42,162 nt of DNA. Source: an uncultured Lachnospiraceae bacterium (GTDB lineage Bacteria; Bacillota; Clostridia; Lachnospirales; Lachnospiraceae). The stretch spans positions 1 to 42,162 of the forward strand of contig CAJUPF010000022.1 in assembly GCA_910588565.1 (NCBI GenBank), given 5' to 3'. Positions 24,501 to 33,328 of the stretch are shown piece by piece. The notes under the pieces are model-generated. The model was not told the DNA's origin and did not search any database. It saw only the letters and a list, made by a program, of their open reading frames with translations. Position numbers and translations under genes: made by a program. Within the stretch, counting starts at the first letter, position 1; every line of letters begins with the position of its first letter.

Positions 24501-26720
24501 TAATTCGCGGAACGGGTAGGCGTCAAGCGGCGTTGCATCCGGATCTTTTCCAATCCAGCGACATTGTTCCAGTTTGCTGCCCAGCGTTTCGTCAGCATCC
24601 CATGCCGTTTTATAGGTCAGTTCCCTGTTTTCTTCGATCAGGCTGTTTAACGCCTGCAGAACACGAATACATTCCGCCTCCCCATACGTAAACAAAGAAG
24701 ACGCCTTGCTTCCATCGGCTTCCATCGGCGGCAGTACCCATTCTTTCTCTACATCATAAAAGCCATAGCCTGGTTTCTGCAGGATATCCTGCGCTTCGCT
24801 TGAATCTCCGGTAAGCTCCTGCAGTAAGACCTGTTCCCGGCCTGTCGCTTTGGTATATGCTGACAGATATGGCAAAAACAGTGCAAAATCAGATGGTTTT
24901 TCCTTTTTGATCTGCAGCGCAAGATCCAGCGCGCCCATATGACACTCTTCTGATTTGGCTGCAAGCAGTCTTCCGACCGACTCAGCAAGCTGCGCCGACG
25001 GCTGTTTTTTCAGCAGCGCAAACGTACCGGCGCGTCCTTTTTTATATTTCAAATTCTGCTCAATTTTCCGATAATCTTCTTCGGTCAGCGTCAGATCATC
25101 CGCAAGCTTAAACGCAGACTTACAGGTATATTCCTCCGGGTTGTGCATCAGATCAAACAGGATGTCGCGCCGTACTCTCGACTTTGGACGGTAAAGGAGT
25201 ACACGCGCCGCAGATTCCCGGCCCGCGCTTCCATACCGGGAGCGTCCGATAAGCGGAATCAGCTTCGCGGCTTCGTCAAGCAGCAAATCCTCCTGCAGCA
25301 TCCAGGCAATCAGGCACATACGCTCCGCCAGATCCGACTGTGTAAGCGTAACTTCATACCATGGAAAAATACAGGGAGAAAACACAAGTCCCTTTTGGGG
25401 AATCTGCCCAGAAATCTGTTTTAAAATATCATAAAACAGGCGGGCTTCCTCTCTGCTGTCAAACAGCTCTGTCGGTTCTAGCTTTTTGGGTTCTATAACC
25501 TCAGAATCGTGCAGCGAATAGTATGTATGGGATTCTTTTTTGGCCAGGGACAACAGGCGCATTCCAGAGGAACTTAAGAAATTTCCCATAAAACATGCGA
25601 CAAGCTCCAAATCATCCGAAAATTCTCTGACAATTTCTTTGGAAACCTGCATTTTTAGGTTTTCCGCCTGCAGAGAGTTGGTAAAATAAGAAGCTGTCAA
25701 TTTCTGATTTTTCGTGCCATATTTTACCAGTTTCTGCACTGCTTCCACCGCATCTTCCGCCCGGTAAAACCCCAGCGCCCAAAGCGCACAGCTGATCGCA
25801 ACCGAATCATTTGTCGCAAGCTGCTCATTGCGGAATGTTTCATCCCGCAGGCAGCCGCCCATCAGGCGCACCAGCTTTTCCGTAATCCGATCGATGCTTT
25901 TTTCATTAAAAATGCCAATCCAGGTGCTGACTGCCCGTTTCACAGAAGAGTAGCGGATCAGATCGTGTTCCTCAATCACCGAAAACAAATGCAGAAATGC
26001 TTCAGGCCGGCCGGCGTCCATCGTTTCACAAACCGCCTGCCTTGCACCCTCCTGCAGCCTTGCAGCCAGCAGGAATTTACCAAGCAGTTCATACAGTTCC
26101 CTGTTTTTGCACATCACAATCCCGCGGATCAGCTCATGGCTAATCATAGCCGTATTGCCCTCGCCCAGCAGAATGTCCTGGACCGCCTGTATGGTTTCCT
26201 CATTTCTATTATCGATCTGCGCAGCGAGAATCCCGGCATAAGCAAAATATTCCATCCTGGCATGATCGTAAATCTCCTCCGGCGCATTGCCCGTTAAAAG
26301 AGAGGAGAGCGGCACGCCGTAAAACGCCAGTCTGGTATATGCCTGGAATAGTTTGACGCTTGCTTCCACAAACGGTTCATAACTTTCTGAACGGACGCTC
26401 CTTCTATACCATCCGGCCGTCATCTGAAACTGGTTCATCTGATCTAACGCATAATAAAAATCTTCGTTCTGATCCGCCGGAATGCAAAGGCTGATGAGTT
26501 TAGAGAACTCGCCGCGGTACAGCCCGCTTAAAGTCCGGTATGTACCATCTCTTAACAATTTCTGCATCCATACGCAGGTATCGTGCGGAACCGCATGATA
26601 ATAATAGCCAGACGGAAGCAGGTCTGCCTCCTGTTTGGATATATGCGCTGCCTTCTGCTTTGTCCGCGCAACCCAGTCTTCGGTTATTTTTCTTCTTGTC
26701 TGATATGTAAATTCGGCCAT
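21579..26720 (-). CDS. Giant DUF4132 domain protein (DUF5724/DUF4132/DUF7737-like)
   Basis: A 1713-residue soluble protein with no signal peptide or membrane segment. About residues 1-1150 are mostly helical with HEAT-like helix pairs and resemble DUF5724. Around 1250-1510 is the DUF4132 domain (MolR-related), containing RYQFIQKFKKESRQFGAQRR and ALRNLSVNAGFTDVTRLILRME. The last 200 residues (about 1510-1713) form a conserved mixed domain with GRRWVADYDDGLQKVYYKEN, DIIYSEVMRDVDLAVSVAHA and FAEDTKIKDPSIL. The biochemical role of these proteins is not established. AGGAGG precedes the ATG. A 159-residue companion gene starts the unit 47 bp upstream, suggesting a two-protein complex. Confidence 0.85.
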   Translation of the reverse strand: MAEFTYQTRRKITEDWVARTKQKAAHISKQEADLLPSGYYYHAVPHDTCVWMQKLLRDGTYRTLSGLYRGEFSKLISLCIPADQNEDFYYALDQMNQFQMTAGWYRRSVRSESYEPFVEASVKLFQAYTRLAFYGVPLSSLLTGNAPEEIYDHARMEYFAYAGILAAQIDNRNEETIQAVQDILLGEGNTAMISHELIRGIVMCKNRELYELLGKFLLAARLQEGARQAVCETMDAGRPEAFLHLFSVIEEHDLIRYSSVKRAVSTWIGIFNEKSIDRITEKLVRLMGGCLRDETFRNEQLATNDSVAISCALWALGFYRAEDAVEAVQKLVKYGTKNQKLTASYFTNSLQAENLKMQVSKEIVREFSDDLELVACFMGNFLSSSGMRLLSLAKKESHTYYSLHDSEVIEPKKLEPTELFDSREEARLFYDILKQISGQIPQKGLVFSPCIFPWYEVTLTQSDLAERMCLIAWMLQEDLLLDEAAKLIPLIGRSRYGSAGRESAARVLLYRPKSRVRRDILFDLMHNPEEYTCKSAFKLADDLTLTEEDYRKIEQNLKYKKGRAGTFALLKKQPSAQLAESVGRLLAAKSEECHMGALDLALQIKKEKPSDFALFLPYLSAYTKATGREQVLLQELTGDSSEAQDILQKPGYGFYDVEKEWVLPPMEADGSKASSLFTYGEAECIRVLQALNSLIEENRELTYKTAWDADETLGSKLEQCRWIGKDPDATPLDAYPFRELWENFYRTEIKTPRLLLEMKLYQECRSGRTAYEQNVKLYKKIFGSGRLKKPPFSNLVQGLRYGVQARTVLDTLFLEYVPNNLKAHFGLCGTAALLSVLDSSNDFYPVSEKRWNGEIQTHTERSADLPILGSMRSWLRFVSEEDWGSAFTLRFLLQQYYLQQRDREQLRPYQSTYTMYLSLLDYVQCYVRGFWDKDLFYKAIFTFSSLSVLLEPVSIVEQKGAISSKNARIGALNSFFGTNAIVPVDGKFRFDNIGTELPAMELAHEIYREVVPAVLKVELKRGEQPTPFSGCIGSIQAIYGIDYMIQILTALGKEPLQRGYSYYTDALSKRKVLSHLLKVSMPGQDETAADLAKALKGADITRKRLAELAMYAEQWIPMLEEYFKLPGFASACYYFMAHTSEYFDDHMTSVIARYTPLSPEELHDGAFDLNWFFEAYKKVGEKNFKLLYDAAKYSSSGTAHGRARKYADAALGKKEKEALKAEIDAKRNKDLLMSLGLLPLPAAKTKREKELLDRYQFIQKFKKESRQFGAQRRASEGRAVDIALRNLSVNAGFTDVTRLILRMESKLVEQASDCFTWQPVADSDGVELMIAVDENGKSTLKCRKNGKALKSVPTKLKKNELTLVMQETNKALKDQYSRTKQMLEQAMEDRTSFEVWELLELFKNPVVAPMLKSLLVMLESDTARLGFLTADGMMDYQGTVTPVKSGDKLLIAHPYDLYCGGHWSEYQKLLFEKQLKQPFKQIFRELYVKLSEELEKEESMLFSGNQIQPQKTVGVLRGRRWVADYDDGLQKVYYKENIVARIYAMADWFSPSDVEAPTLEWVVFLDRKTGKPLKIKDIPDIIYSEVMRDVDLAVSVAHAGGVDPETSHSTIEMRCAIVECNLELFGIENVKVEGNFAIIHGKLGEYTVHLGSGVVHQMGNAMLFVVPVHSQHRGRIFLPFVDDDPKTAEIMSKILLFAEDTKIKDPSILAQIR

Positions 26721-26767
26721 CTATTCGTTTCCTCCTTCTTTTGTCTTACATAACCTGTATTTACTCT

Positions 26768-27247
26768 CTACCAGCCCGAAAGCATCGTCAATCTGATAAA
26801 CGTAAACAATATATGTTCGGTCCAGGGAATTGCTTCATCTAATACGGTAAGCTCTGTTGCGTGATCGCCGCCTGGCATGTGCGCCCCAGAGGATACCGGA
26901 GCATCCCCGGAGGATGTTTCCTCCACAAAAATCCGGTAAATACCATCCTCAAAACACTGAATCGCATTTGCAATTGCATCTGCTTTGCAGGCGTCTTCCC
27001 CATTTTGCAAACCAAAAGCAATTTTACCACGGCCAGCCTGATTGGCTATTTCTTCTTTTGTCAGAAATGGAACCAGCTGTCCCTGATCTTTTCTGGCATT
27101 GTAATCGTCTACGCCAAGGGAAACCAACGCAGAAATCAACTCACGGACTGTCCCTGGCTTCTCCTCCAAAACAAACGGTACAGGCGCAAGCGTATTCGGA
27201 CGCTGCTTTCCAAGTTTTTTCATTCTTACCTGAATCGTAAATGACAT
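26768..27247 (-). CDS. Small companion protein of the DUF4132 gene
   Basis: A 159-residue soluble protein. I do not recognise a named domain. It starts with a likely beta strand (SFTIQVRMKKLG), a second strand (APVPFVLEE) and a helix with GTVRELISALVSLGVDDY. This order is reminiscent of a beta-grasp (ubiquitin/ThiS-like) fold, but that is only inference. Residues 100-128 are a low-complexity loop (SSGDAPVSSGAHMPGGDH) and the C-terminus is hydrophobic-aromatic (LFTFIRLTMLSGW). It does not end in Gly-Gly. GGGGG precedes the start. The tight placement before the DUF4132 gene points to a joint function. Confidence 0.75.
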   Translation of the reverse strand: MSFTIQVRMKKLGKQRPNTLAPVPFVLEEKPGTVRELISALVSLGVDDYNARKDQGQLVPFLTKEEIANQAGRGKIAFGLQNGEDACKADAIANAIQCFEDGIYRIFVEETSSGDAPVSSGAHMPGGDHATELTVLDEAIPWTEHILFTFIRLTMLSGW

Positions 27248-27301
27248 CTTCCATCCCCCTCACACATTTATTATCTGTTACTATTCCTGTTTTCTTCTTT
27301 T

Positions 27302-27307
27302 ATTATA
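27302..27307 (-). promoter_or_regulatory. -10 box of the DUF4132 operon
   Basis: On the minus strand a consensus TATAAT lies 55 bp upstream of the start at 27247. The best -35 at 16 bp is a weak TGTACA. Confidence 0.5.
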
Positions 27308-27350
27308 GCTTACTGCTGGCATTTGTACATAGATTTCTTCATATTTTTTA

Positions 27351-27379
27351 TTGACTTTCCTCCACAATCATACTATATT
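27351..27379 (+). promoter_or_regulatory. Promoter of the MATE transporter gene
   Basis: TTGACT (27351-27356), a 17-bp spacer and TATATT (27374-27379), 43 bp before the start at 27423. Confidence 0.7.
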
Positions 27380-27422
27380 TAGAAATGCTACGAAAAAATA
27401 AGCACGACAAAAGAGGTGGAGC

Positions 27423-28811
27423 ATGAACAATACAACAAAAGAAAACAGCGCAGAGAACAAAATGGGCACTATGCCGATAAACAAGCTGGTATGGAATATG
27501 TCTTTTCCGATGATGGTTTCCATGCTGGTACAGGCGCTCTATAATATTGTAGACAGCATCTTTGTCGCAAGACTGTCAGAAGACGCGCTGACAGCAGTAT
27601 CCCTGGCATTCCCTCTGCAGACGCTTATCATCGCGGTTGGAGCAGGTACCGGCGTCGGAATCAATGCCATTCTGTCTAAATCTCTTGGCGAAAAAAATTT
27701 CAAAAAAGCGAATGCAGTAGCGTTAAACGGCGGTTTTCTCTATATCATAAGCTGCCTGCTCTTTCTGGTACTCGGTTTCACCGTAGTAAAACCGTTTTAT
27801 ACAAGCCAGTTAAAAGGAAGCTCGCCACAAATATTTGATATGGGTGTGCAGTATCTAAGCATTGTAATGATTGTTTCCCTGGGAATATTCGGGCAGTTCT
27901 TCTTTGAACGGCTCCTGACCTCTACCGGAAAAACCATTTTCAGCATGATATCACAGCTCTCCGGCGCCCTTACCAACATTATCCTGGATCCGATTCTTAT
28001 TTTCGGATTGCTGGGACTTCCCAAGCTGGGCGTTGCCGGCGCGGCAATCGCCACGGTCGTCGGCCAGTGTGTGGCGGCAGTTGTAGCCTGTGTCTGCAAT
28101 CTGAAATTTAACCATGAGATAGATCTGTCCGTGAAAGGCTTCCGCCCGAACGGGAAATTAATCCGGGCTATCTATATGATAGGTATTCCTTCCATTATTA
28201 TGCAGTCGATTGGTTCTGTTATGACCTACTGCATGAATAAGATCCTGATTGATTTTTCCTCCACGGCAACAGCAGTGTTCGGCGTTTATTTCAAGCTCCA
28301 AAGTTTCTTCTTTATGCCGGTTTTTGGCCTGAACAATGGAATTACGCCAATTATCGCCTACAATTATGGCGCGCAGCAGAGAACACGTATGGTGAAAACA
28401 ATCAAACTCAGCATGGGAATCGCATTTGGCCTGCTGCTGCTTGGGTTTGCCGGATTTGAACTCATTCCGCAAGTCCTGCTTCAGATGTTTGACGCCTCAA
28501 AAGAAATGCTCGAAATTGGCTGCCGTGCGCTCCGGGTCATTGGCGCTCATTTTCTGTTTGCATGGTTTTGCATTATTGCGCTGACTGTTTTCCAGGCATT
28601 GGGAAAAGCTGTATACAGCATGATCGTCTCCATTATGAGACAGCTGATTGTATTGATCCCGGCCGCATACGTACTCTCAAAGATTGGCGGGCTTCATGCA
28701 GTATGGTGGGCTTTCCCTATCGCAGAGGCCATCTCCCTGACCGTATCTGCGTGCTTTCTTGCAAATATTTATAAAAAAATTATCAAACCGCTGCCGGAAG
28801 GACGGGAATAG
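27423..28811 (+). CDS. MATE family efflux transporter
   Basis: A 462-residue protein with 12 predicted membrane segments in two similar halves, the normal MATE size. The N-terminal motif LVWNMSFPMMVSMLVQALYNIVDSIFVARL contains the conserved helix-1 and helix-2 residues. The second half begins around IYMIGIPSIIMQSIGSVMTYCMNKIL. MATE proteins expel cationic drugs or metabolites using a sodium or proton gradient; the substrate cannot be predicted. AGAGGTGGAG precedes the ATG. It has its own promoter, divergent from the DUF4132 operon, and is convergent with aspS. Confidence 0.94.
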   Translation: MNNTTKENSAENKMGTMPINKLVWNMSFPMMVSMLVQALYNIVDSIFVARLSEDALTAVSLAFPLQTLIIAVGAGTGVGINAILSKSLGEKNFKKANAVALNGGFLYIISCLLFLVLGFTVVKPFYTSQLKGSSPQIFDMGVQYLSIVMIVSLGIFGQFFFERLLTSTGKTIFSMISQLSGALTNIILDPILIFGLLGLPKLGVAGAAIATVVGQCVAAVVACVCNLKFNHEIDLSVKGFRPNGKLIRAIYMIGIPSIIMQSIGSVMTYCMNKILIDFSSTATAVFGVYFKLQSFFFMPVFGLNNGITPIIAYNYGAQQRTRMVKTIKLSMGIAFGLLLLGFAGFELIPQVLLQMFDASKEMLEIGCRALRVIGAHFLFAWFCIIALTVFQALGKAVYSMIVSIMRQLIVLIPAAYVLSKIGGLHAVWWAFPIAEAISLTVSACFLANIYKKIIKPLPEGRE

Positions 28812-28830
28812 GAATAAAAAAGCCCAAAAA

Positions 28831-28881
28831 TGGGACTGTCAAAATAGCTGAATATCATAAAACTCAGCTATGACAGTCCCA
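28831..28881 (-). terminator. Intrinsic terminator of hisS-aspS
   Basis: TGGGACTGTCA (28831-28841) pairs with TGACAGTCCCA (28871-28881), and TAGCTGA (28845-28851) pairs with TCAGCTA (28864-28870), leaving a 3-nt bulge. On the minus strand TTTTTGGGCTTTTTT follows the stem. It also lies just after the convergent MATE gene, where no U-tract follows on the plus strand. Confidence 0.75.
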
Positions 28882-28900
28882 TATATTCTATTCCGTTCCC

Positions 28901-30682
28901 TTATTCTTCGATCTTTAGCCGCAGTTCCTCTAACTGCTTTGCATCCACAACTCCCGGCGCTTCCGTCATCAGGCAGGAGGCGTCTTTTACTTTTGGAAAT
29001 GCAATCACATCACGGATGGAATCTGCATGTACCATATGCATTACCATACGATCTACGCCATACGCCAGGCCGGCATGCGGCGGCACCCCATATTGAAACG
29101 CATCCAACAGGAATCCAAACTGCTCATGCGCGTTTTCCTTTGTAAAGCCCAGGACTTCAAACATTTTCTCCTGAATATCATTCTGATGGATACGGACAGA
29201 ACCTCCGCCCAATTCCGAACCATTCAGCACAATGTCATATGCCTTTGCCCGGACTGCGCCAGGATCCGAATCAATTTTATCCCAGTCTTCCTCCATTGGC
29301 ATAGTAAACGGATGATGCATCGCCATAAACCGGTTTTCTTCATCTGACCATTCCAGCAGCGGAAATTCCGTAATCCACAAAAAATGATACTGATCCGGAT
29401 TTAAAAGATTCAGTTCCTTTGCCAGTTCCAGACGCAATGCTCCCAGTACATTCCATACTATCTTGTTCTTATCCGCCGCAAACAACAGCAGATCTTGCGG
29501 TGCTCCATCCATAGCGCCCACCAATGCGGCCAGCTCTTCTTCTGTCATAAATTTAGCAAACGAAGATTTATACGTACCATCTTCGTTGACACAAAGATAT
29601 GCCAGTCCCTTTGCACCATATCCTTTTGCAAATTCTACCAGCTTGTCAATCTTCTTTCTTGGCATACCGCCCTGTCCTTTTACATTGATGCCGCGGACAG
29701 AACCGCCATTCGCCAGAGCTCCGGTAAATACGCCAAAGCCGCAGTCCTTTACAAGTTCCGATACATCTTTTAGTTCCATCCCAAACCGGGTATCCGGCTT
29801 ATCGGAACCAAAGCGATCCATCGCTTCCTGCCAGGGCATTCTTGGAAGCGGAATCGGGATCTTAACACCAATCGCTTCTTGAAATACATATTGTATCAGC
29901 CGTTCATTTACATCGATCACATCGTCAATATCCACAAAAGACAGCTCCATATCCGCCTGTGTAAATTCCGGCTGGCGATCCGCCCGCAAATCCTCATCCC
30001 GGAAACACTTTGCAATCTGGAAATAACGGTCATACCCGGAACACATCAAAAGCTGCTTATATAACTGGGGCGACTGCGGCAATGCATAGAAATTTCCCGG
30101 ATGCACGCGGCTTGGCACCAGATAATCCCTTGCTCCTTCCGGTGTGGATTTACAAAGCACAGGCGTCTCAATCTCAATAAATCCTTCTTTTGCCATAAAA
30201 TCCCGCATCAGATACGCAATTTTACTCCGCAGCATCATGTTCCGCTGAATATCCGGCCTCCGCAAATCCAGATAGCGGTATTTCAGCCTCACTTCATCTT
30301 TGGTCTGGCTGTTTTCCTCAATCGGAAACGGCGGCGTCTCTGATTCTGATAATATGCGGATCTGCTCCGCGACAAGTTCAATATCTCCGGTTTTTAAATT
30401 CTCATTTACCGCGGCAGCGCGTTTCTGCACCGTTCCCACGACTGCAATGACAAACTCATTGCGCAGCGTTTCCGCTTTGGCAAAGCCTTCGCTTCCTACG
30501 TTCGTTTCATCAAACACAACCTGAAGCAGGCCGGAACGATCTCTTACATCTGCAAAAAGCAACGCCCCCAGGTTGCGCCTTCTCTGCACCCAGCCCATTA
30601 CGGTCACAGTTTCGCCAATATTCTGATTTGATACTTCCGTACATCTGTGGGACCGTTTCAGTCCCTGCATGGATTCTGCCAT
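28901..30682 (-). CDS. aspS: Aspartyl-tRNA synthetase
   Basis: A 593-residue class II synthetase that charges tRNA-Asp. The N-terminal OB-fold anticodon domain includes VTVMGWVQRRRNLGALLFADVRD. Class II motif 2 appears as CFRDEDLRADRQPEFTQ and motif 3 as GLAYGVDRMVMHMV near the C-terminus. The central insertion (about 290-420) is the GAD domain of bacterial-type AspRS. Whether it also charges tRNA-Asn cannot be decided here. AGGAGGGA precedes the ATG. It lies 36 bp after hisS and is probably co-transcribed with it, a common pairing in Gram-positives. Confidence 0.97.
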   Translation of the reverse strand: MAESMQGLKRSHRCTEVSNQNIGETVTVMGWVQRRRNLGALLFADVRDRSGLLQVVFDETNVGSEGFAKAETLRNEFVIAVVGTVQKRAAAVNENLKTGDIELVAEQIRILSESETPPFPIEENSQTKDEVRLKYRYLDLRRPDIQRNMMLRSKIAYLMRDFMAKEGFIEIETPVLCKSTPEGARDYLVPSRVHPGNFYALPQSPQLYKQLLMCSGYDRYFQIAKCFRDEDLRADRQPEFTQADMELSFVDIDDVIDVNERLIQYVFQEAIGVKIPIPLPRMPWQEAMDRFGSDKPDTRFGMELKDVSELVKDCGFGVFTGALANGGSVRGINVKGQGGMPRKKIDKLVEFAKGYGAKGLAYLCVNEDGTYKSSFAKFMTEEELAALVGAMDGAPQDLLLFAADKNKIVWNVLGALRLELAKELNLLNPDQYHFLWITEFPLLEWSDEENRFMAMHHPFTMPMEEDWDKIDSDPGAVRAKAYDIVLNGSELGGGSVRIHQNDIQEKMFEVLGFTKENAHEQFGFLLDAFQYGVPPHAGLAYGVDRMVMHMVHADSIRDVIAFPKVKDASCLMTEAPGVVDAKQLEELRLKIEE

Positions 30683-30718
30683 GTCTTTCCCTCCTGTTCT
30701 AAATCTTGGTGCGCTGTT

Positions 30719-31978
30719 CTATCTGTTAAAAAATTCCAAAAATTCGGTATATCCTTCTGCTGTCAGCTTTTCTTTCTGGAATTTTTTATTTTTATTCATC
30801 CGGGCTACAAGTATCTGCCGACCGCATTTCCTTGCCTCCTGCGCCTGTTTCAGCACATCACAGAGCTTCTCTGCCGGATAATTTTTCTCCACCAGATACG
30901 CTGTTTTTCTGGGGCTTCCCGGAATCTGGAAGCCTTTTTCCAATAACAGCAGAATAATCCGCTCAAATCCTATGGAAAATCCACAGGCCGGGACATTGTT
31001 TCCGGTAAAATTGCCAATCATCTTGTCATACCGTCCGCCGCCTCCGCAGCTTCCGCCAAACTCCGGTATCGCAATTTCAAAAATCGTCCCGGTGTAATAA
31101 CCCATGCCGCGCACCAGCGTCGGATCAAATACCATTTTAAAATCCGCCGTCTTCGTCTGTTCCACGCATTCGATAATCTCCTGCAGGCTGATACGCACCG
31201 AATCTTCCAAATACTCTCCAAGCGTATCTGCCAGAACAGATACTGCTTTTACCCCATCCGCTTCGCCTTCCACACGCTGGAATAACGCAAGATAACGGTC
31301 AATAGCTTCTTTCTCAAATCCGTTTTTCCGCAGTTCCTCTGCAACGCCGTCCAGACCGATTTTATCCATCTTGTCCAGAATAATAAATACCTCGTCATTG
31401 GATTCTTCCGCAAATCCGCTGTATGCAGCCATCGCCTTTAAAACCCTGCGCTCATTGATGCGAATCTCAAACTTTTCAAAACCAATCCTGCCAAGCGTCT
31501 CTGTCGTCGCCAGAATCAGTTCGATTTCCGCCAGATTGGACGGCTCGCCCAGAATATCAATATCACACTGGGTAAACTGTCGGTAACGGCCTCGCTGGGG
31601 CCTGTCCGCTCTCCAGACGCTGCCAATCTGCAGCGCTTTAAAGGGCGACGGCAGGTTATTCGCATTGTTGGAATAAAAACGTGCCAGTGGAAGCGTCAGA
31701 TCATAGCGGAGTCCCATATCCACAAGCTCCGCTTCTGTCTCTGCCGCCTCCAACTTCAGTTTTTCGCCGCGCTTTAATACTTTAAAAATTAATTTTTCAT
31801 TTTCACCGCCCTGTTTGCTGCTCAGATTGGCAATGTTTTCCATACAGGGGGTTTCTATCGGGGTAAACCCGAAATTCCGGTAGGTCTCCTTGATGATACC
31901 GATGACATAATCCCGGATCTGCATCTCTTCCGGCAAAATATCTTTCATCCCGGTCACGGGCTTCTTTGCTAATGCCAT
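30719..31978 (-). CDS. hisS: Histidyl-tRNA synthetase
   Basis: A 419-residue class II synthetase. Motif 1 region KDILPEEMQIRDYVIG, motif 2 GRYRQFTQCDIDILG, the histidine-specific LVRGMGYYTGTIFEI and motif 3 ACGFSIGFERI are present. The C-terminal anticodon-binding domain covers about 325-419. The ATG at 31978 is preceded by AAGGAGG; an in-frame upstream start at 32014 would include the Shine-Dalgarno region and is rejected. The leader of about 125 bp contains hairpins but no T-box sequence. Confidence 0.97.
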   Translation of the reverse strand: MALAKKPVTGMKDILPEEMQIRDYVIGIIKETYRNFGFTPIETPCMENIANLSSKQGGENEKLIFKVLKRGEKLKLEAAETEAELVDMGLRYDLTLPLARFYSNNANNLPSPFKALQIGSVWRADRPQRGRYRQFTQCDIDILGEPSNLAEIELILATTETLGRIGFEKFEIRINERRVLKAMAAYSGFAEESNDEVFIILDKMDKIGLDGVAEELRKNGFEKEAIDRYLALFQRVEGEADGVKAVSVLADTLGEYLEDSVRISLQEIIECVEQTKTADFKMVFDPTLVRGMGYYTGTIFEIAIPEFGGSCGGGGRYDKMIGNFTGNNVPACGFSIGFERIILLLLEKGFQIPGSPRKTAYLVEKNYPAEKLCDVLKQAQEARKCGRQILVARMNKNKKFQKEKLTAEGYTEFLEFFNR

Positions 31979-32014
31979 GTATTTACCTCCTTCTTGTCCA
32001 TGCTTTCTGGACAT

Positions 32015-32042
32015 AGAGGGATACCTTTCGGTATTCCCTCTG
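32015..32042 (-). promoter_or_regulatory. Leader hairpin upstream of hisS
   Basis: On the minus strand AGAGGGAATACC, a GAAA loop and GGTATCCCTCT form a stable stem with one bulged A. A smaller TGTCC/GGACA stem follows next to the ribosome binding site. No T-box bulge is visible, so any control of hisS by this structure is speculative. Confidence 0.5.
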
Positions 32043-32104
32043 TTTTTCTAACGAATTTCTGATACCGCTTGACCTGCAGCATCACTGTAACAAATTTCCA
32101 GCCT

Positions 32105-32133
32105 ATTCTATCACAAGCAACCCGAAAATTCAA
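32105..32133 (-). promoter_or_regulatory. Promoter of hisS-aspS
   Basis: On the minus strand TTGAAT (32133-32128), a 17-bp spacer and TAGAAT (32110-32105), about 125 bp before the hisS start. Confidence 0.6.
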
Positions 32134-32155
32134 TCAATTAACTGTCAAGAGTTTT

Positions 32156-33328
32156 TTAATGCTCAATTACAATACGAATCGGCTCTCCAACCGGCTTCCA
32201 GCCATAATTTTCCTCCCCGGCATACGTCTCTGCACCCTCCGTAAGTACCTGTGAAGCATATTCATCGTCTTCGTCTATCGTTTCCTCGCCATTCCAGATG
32301 ATTTTCCGTTCATACAGCTGCAGATCCAGATATTCACAATCTTTATCCGGCACAGACAGATAAAACTCTTTATCATCGATTACCTGGCCCGCTTCATAAT
32401 CGCCAAAGAAATCTGTTACAAACAGCATTTCCGTTTCATTCAGAAATCTTCCGCCGTCCAGGCTGACCGGATTTCCCAAACTGTCCGTTCCTTTCAGTTT
32501 CAGCTCATACTGATTGGGCCATGGAGCATCCCATGTAAGGCCCTCCGCCGTAATTTTGCAATACAAATCGTTCATGGTCAGTTCCCGGAATGTCAGATCT
32601 TTTCTGTCAGCCCCGGATGCGGCAACCGTAATATCCAGCTCCTGCCGTACCGTTTTCGCTTTCAATTCCTCCGGAGTAACGACAAAATCATACACAAATT
32701 CCGCATCTCCAATAAAGGATTCATTCGGCTCCATAACATAAGCATCCCCGGTATTTATCATTTTCTGAGCTTCCAAAACAAGATGCACCGTTACTTCTCC
32801 TTCCGGAAGAATCTGTTCTTCATAAACCAGAGCTAACACCGAGTCCCGTTCCGACTCAAACACATCGATATCCGATCCGGCTGATTCCATACTTTCATAT
32901 ATCATATGCTTTTGGCCATTAATCATGGTCTGTTCCTGATTGATCCACAATGCTCCTTTTTCATCCTGTCCGAAATCCGTACGTACAGATACCATCAGCA
33001 CTCTGTCATCTACAATGACCTCTTTTAATGTCAGGGATATCCCGTTTATCGTCTGCGTCTGGTCAATCAGCTCTGTATAAGAGGATAAATCTTTTGTAAA
33101 TCCAAATGCTTCGCCGATTTTCGTGGTAAACGCCTTTACCGCTGCCTGTACGCTGGAATTCCAGGCCATAGCCAGGCAAAGCACGACAGCCGCCGCTGCG
33201 CAGGCAATTTTCCTGCTGTATAAGCGAAATACCGAACCTTTCCCCCGTTTCCATTCTTTGCCTGCTTCTTCCACCAGTTTTTCATCAATTTCCCCAAATG
33301 CCGCAGCAAAATCAAATTCTCTTTTCAA
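32156..33328 (-). CDS. DUF4179 membrane protein, putative anti-sigma factor
   Basis: A 390-residue protein with a cytoplasmic N-terminus of about 40 residues, one membrane segment (about 40-60, IACAAAAVVLCLAMAWNSSVQAA) and a large extracytoplasmic part. DUF4179 starts at about residue 60 (AVKAFTTKIGEAFG) and a DUF5643-like beta-rich domain follows. Such proteins are paired with ECF sigma factors in Firmicutes and are thought to hold the sigma factor inactive. The start overlaps the sigma factor stop by 4 bp (ATGA). The signal sensed is unknown. Confidence 0.85.
   Translation of the reverse strand: MKREFDFAAAFGEIDEKLVEEAGKEWKRGKGSVFRLYSRKIACAAAAVVLCLAMAWNSSVQAAVKAFTTKIGEAFGFTKDLSSYTELIDQTQTINGISLTLKEVIVDDRVLMVSVRTDFGQDEKGALWINQEQTMINGQKHMIYESMESAGSDIDVFESERDSVLALVYEEQILPEGEVTVHLVLEAQKMINTGDAYVMEPNESFIGDAEFVYDFVVTPEELKAKTVRQELDITVAASGADRKDLTFRELTMNDLYCKITAEGLTWDAPWPNQYELKLKGTDSLGNPVSLDGGRFLNETEMLFVTDFFGDYEAGQVIDDKEFYLSVPDKDCEYLDLQLYERKIIWNGEETIDEDDEYASQVLTEGAETYAGEENYGWKPVGEPIRIVIEH

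Noticed and set aside
26857..27244. Two overlapping plus-strand open frames opposite the DUF4132 companion
   Set aside because: Both are antisense to a gene with a good ribosome binding site and conserved context, and neither has its own.
32015..32155. Possible T-box riboswitch upstream of hisS
   Set aside because: The leader is only about 125 bases and lacks the T-box consensus and a recognisable specifier loop. Only simple hairpins are visible.
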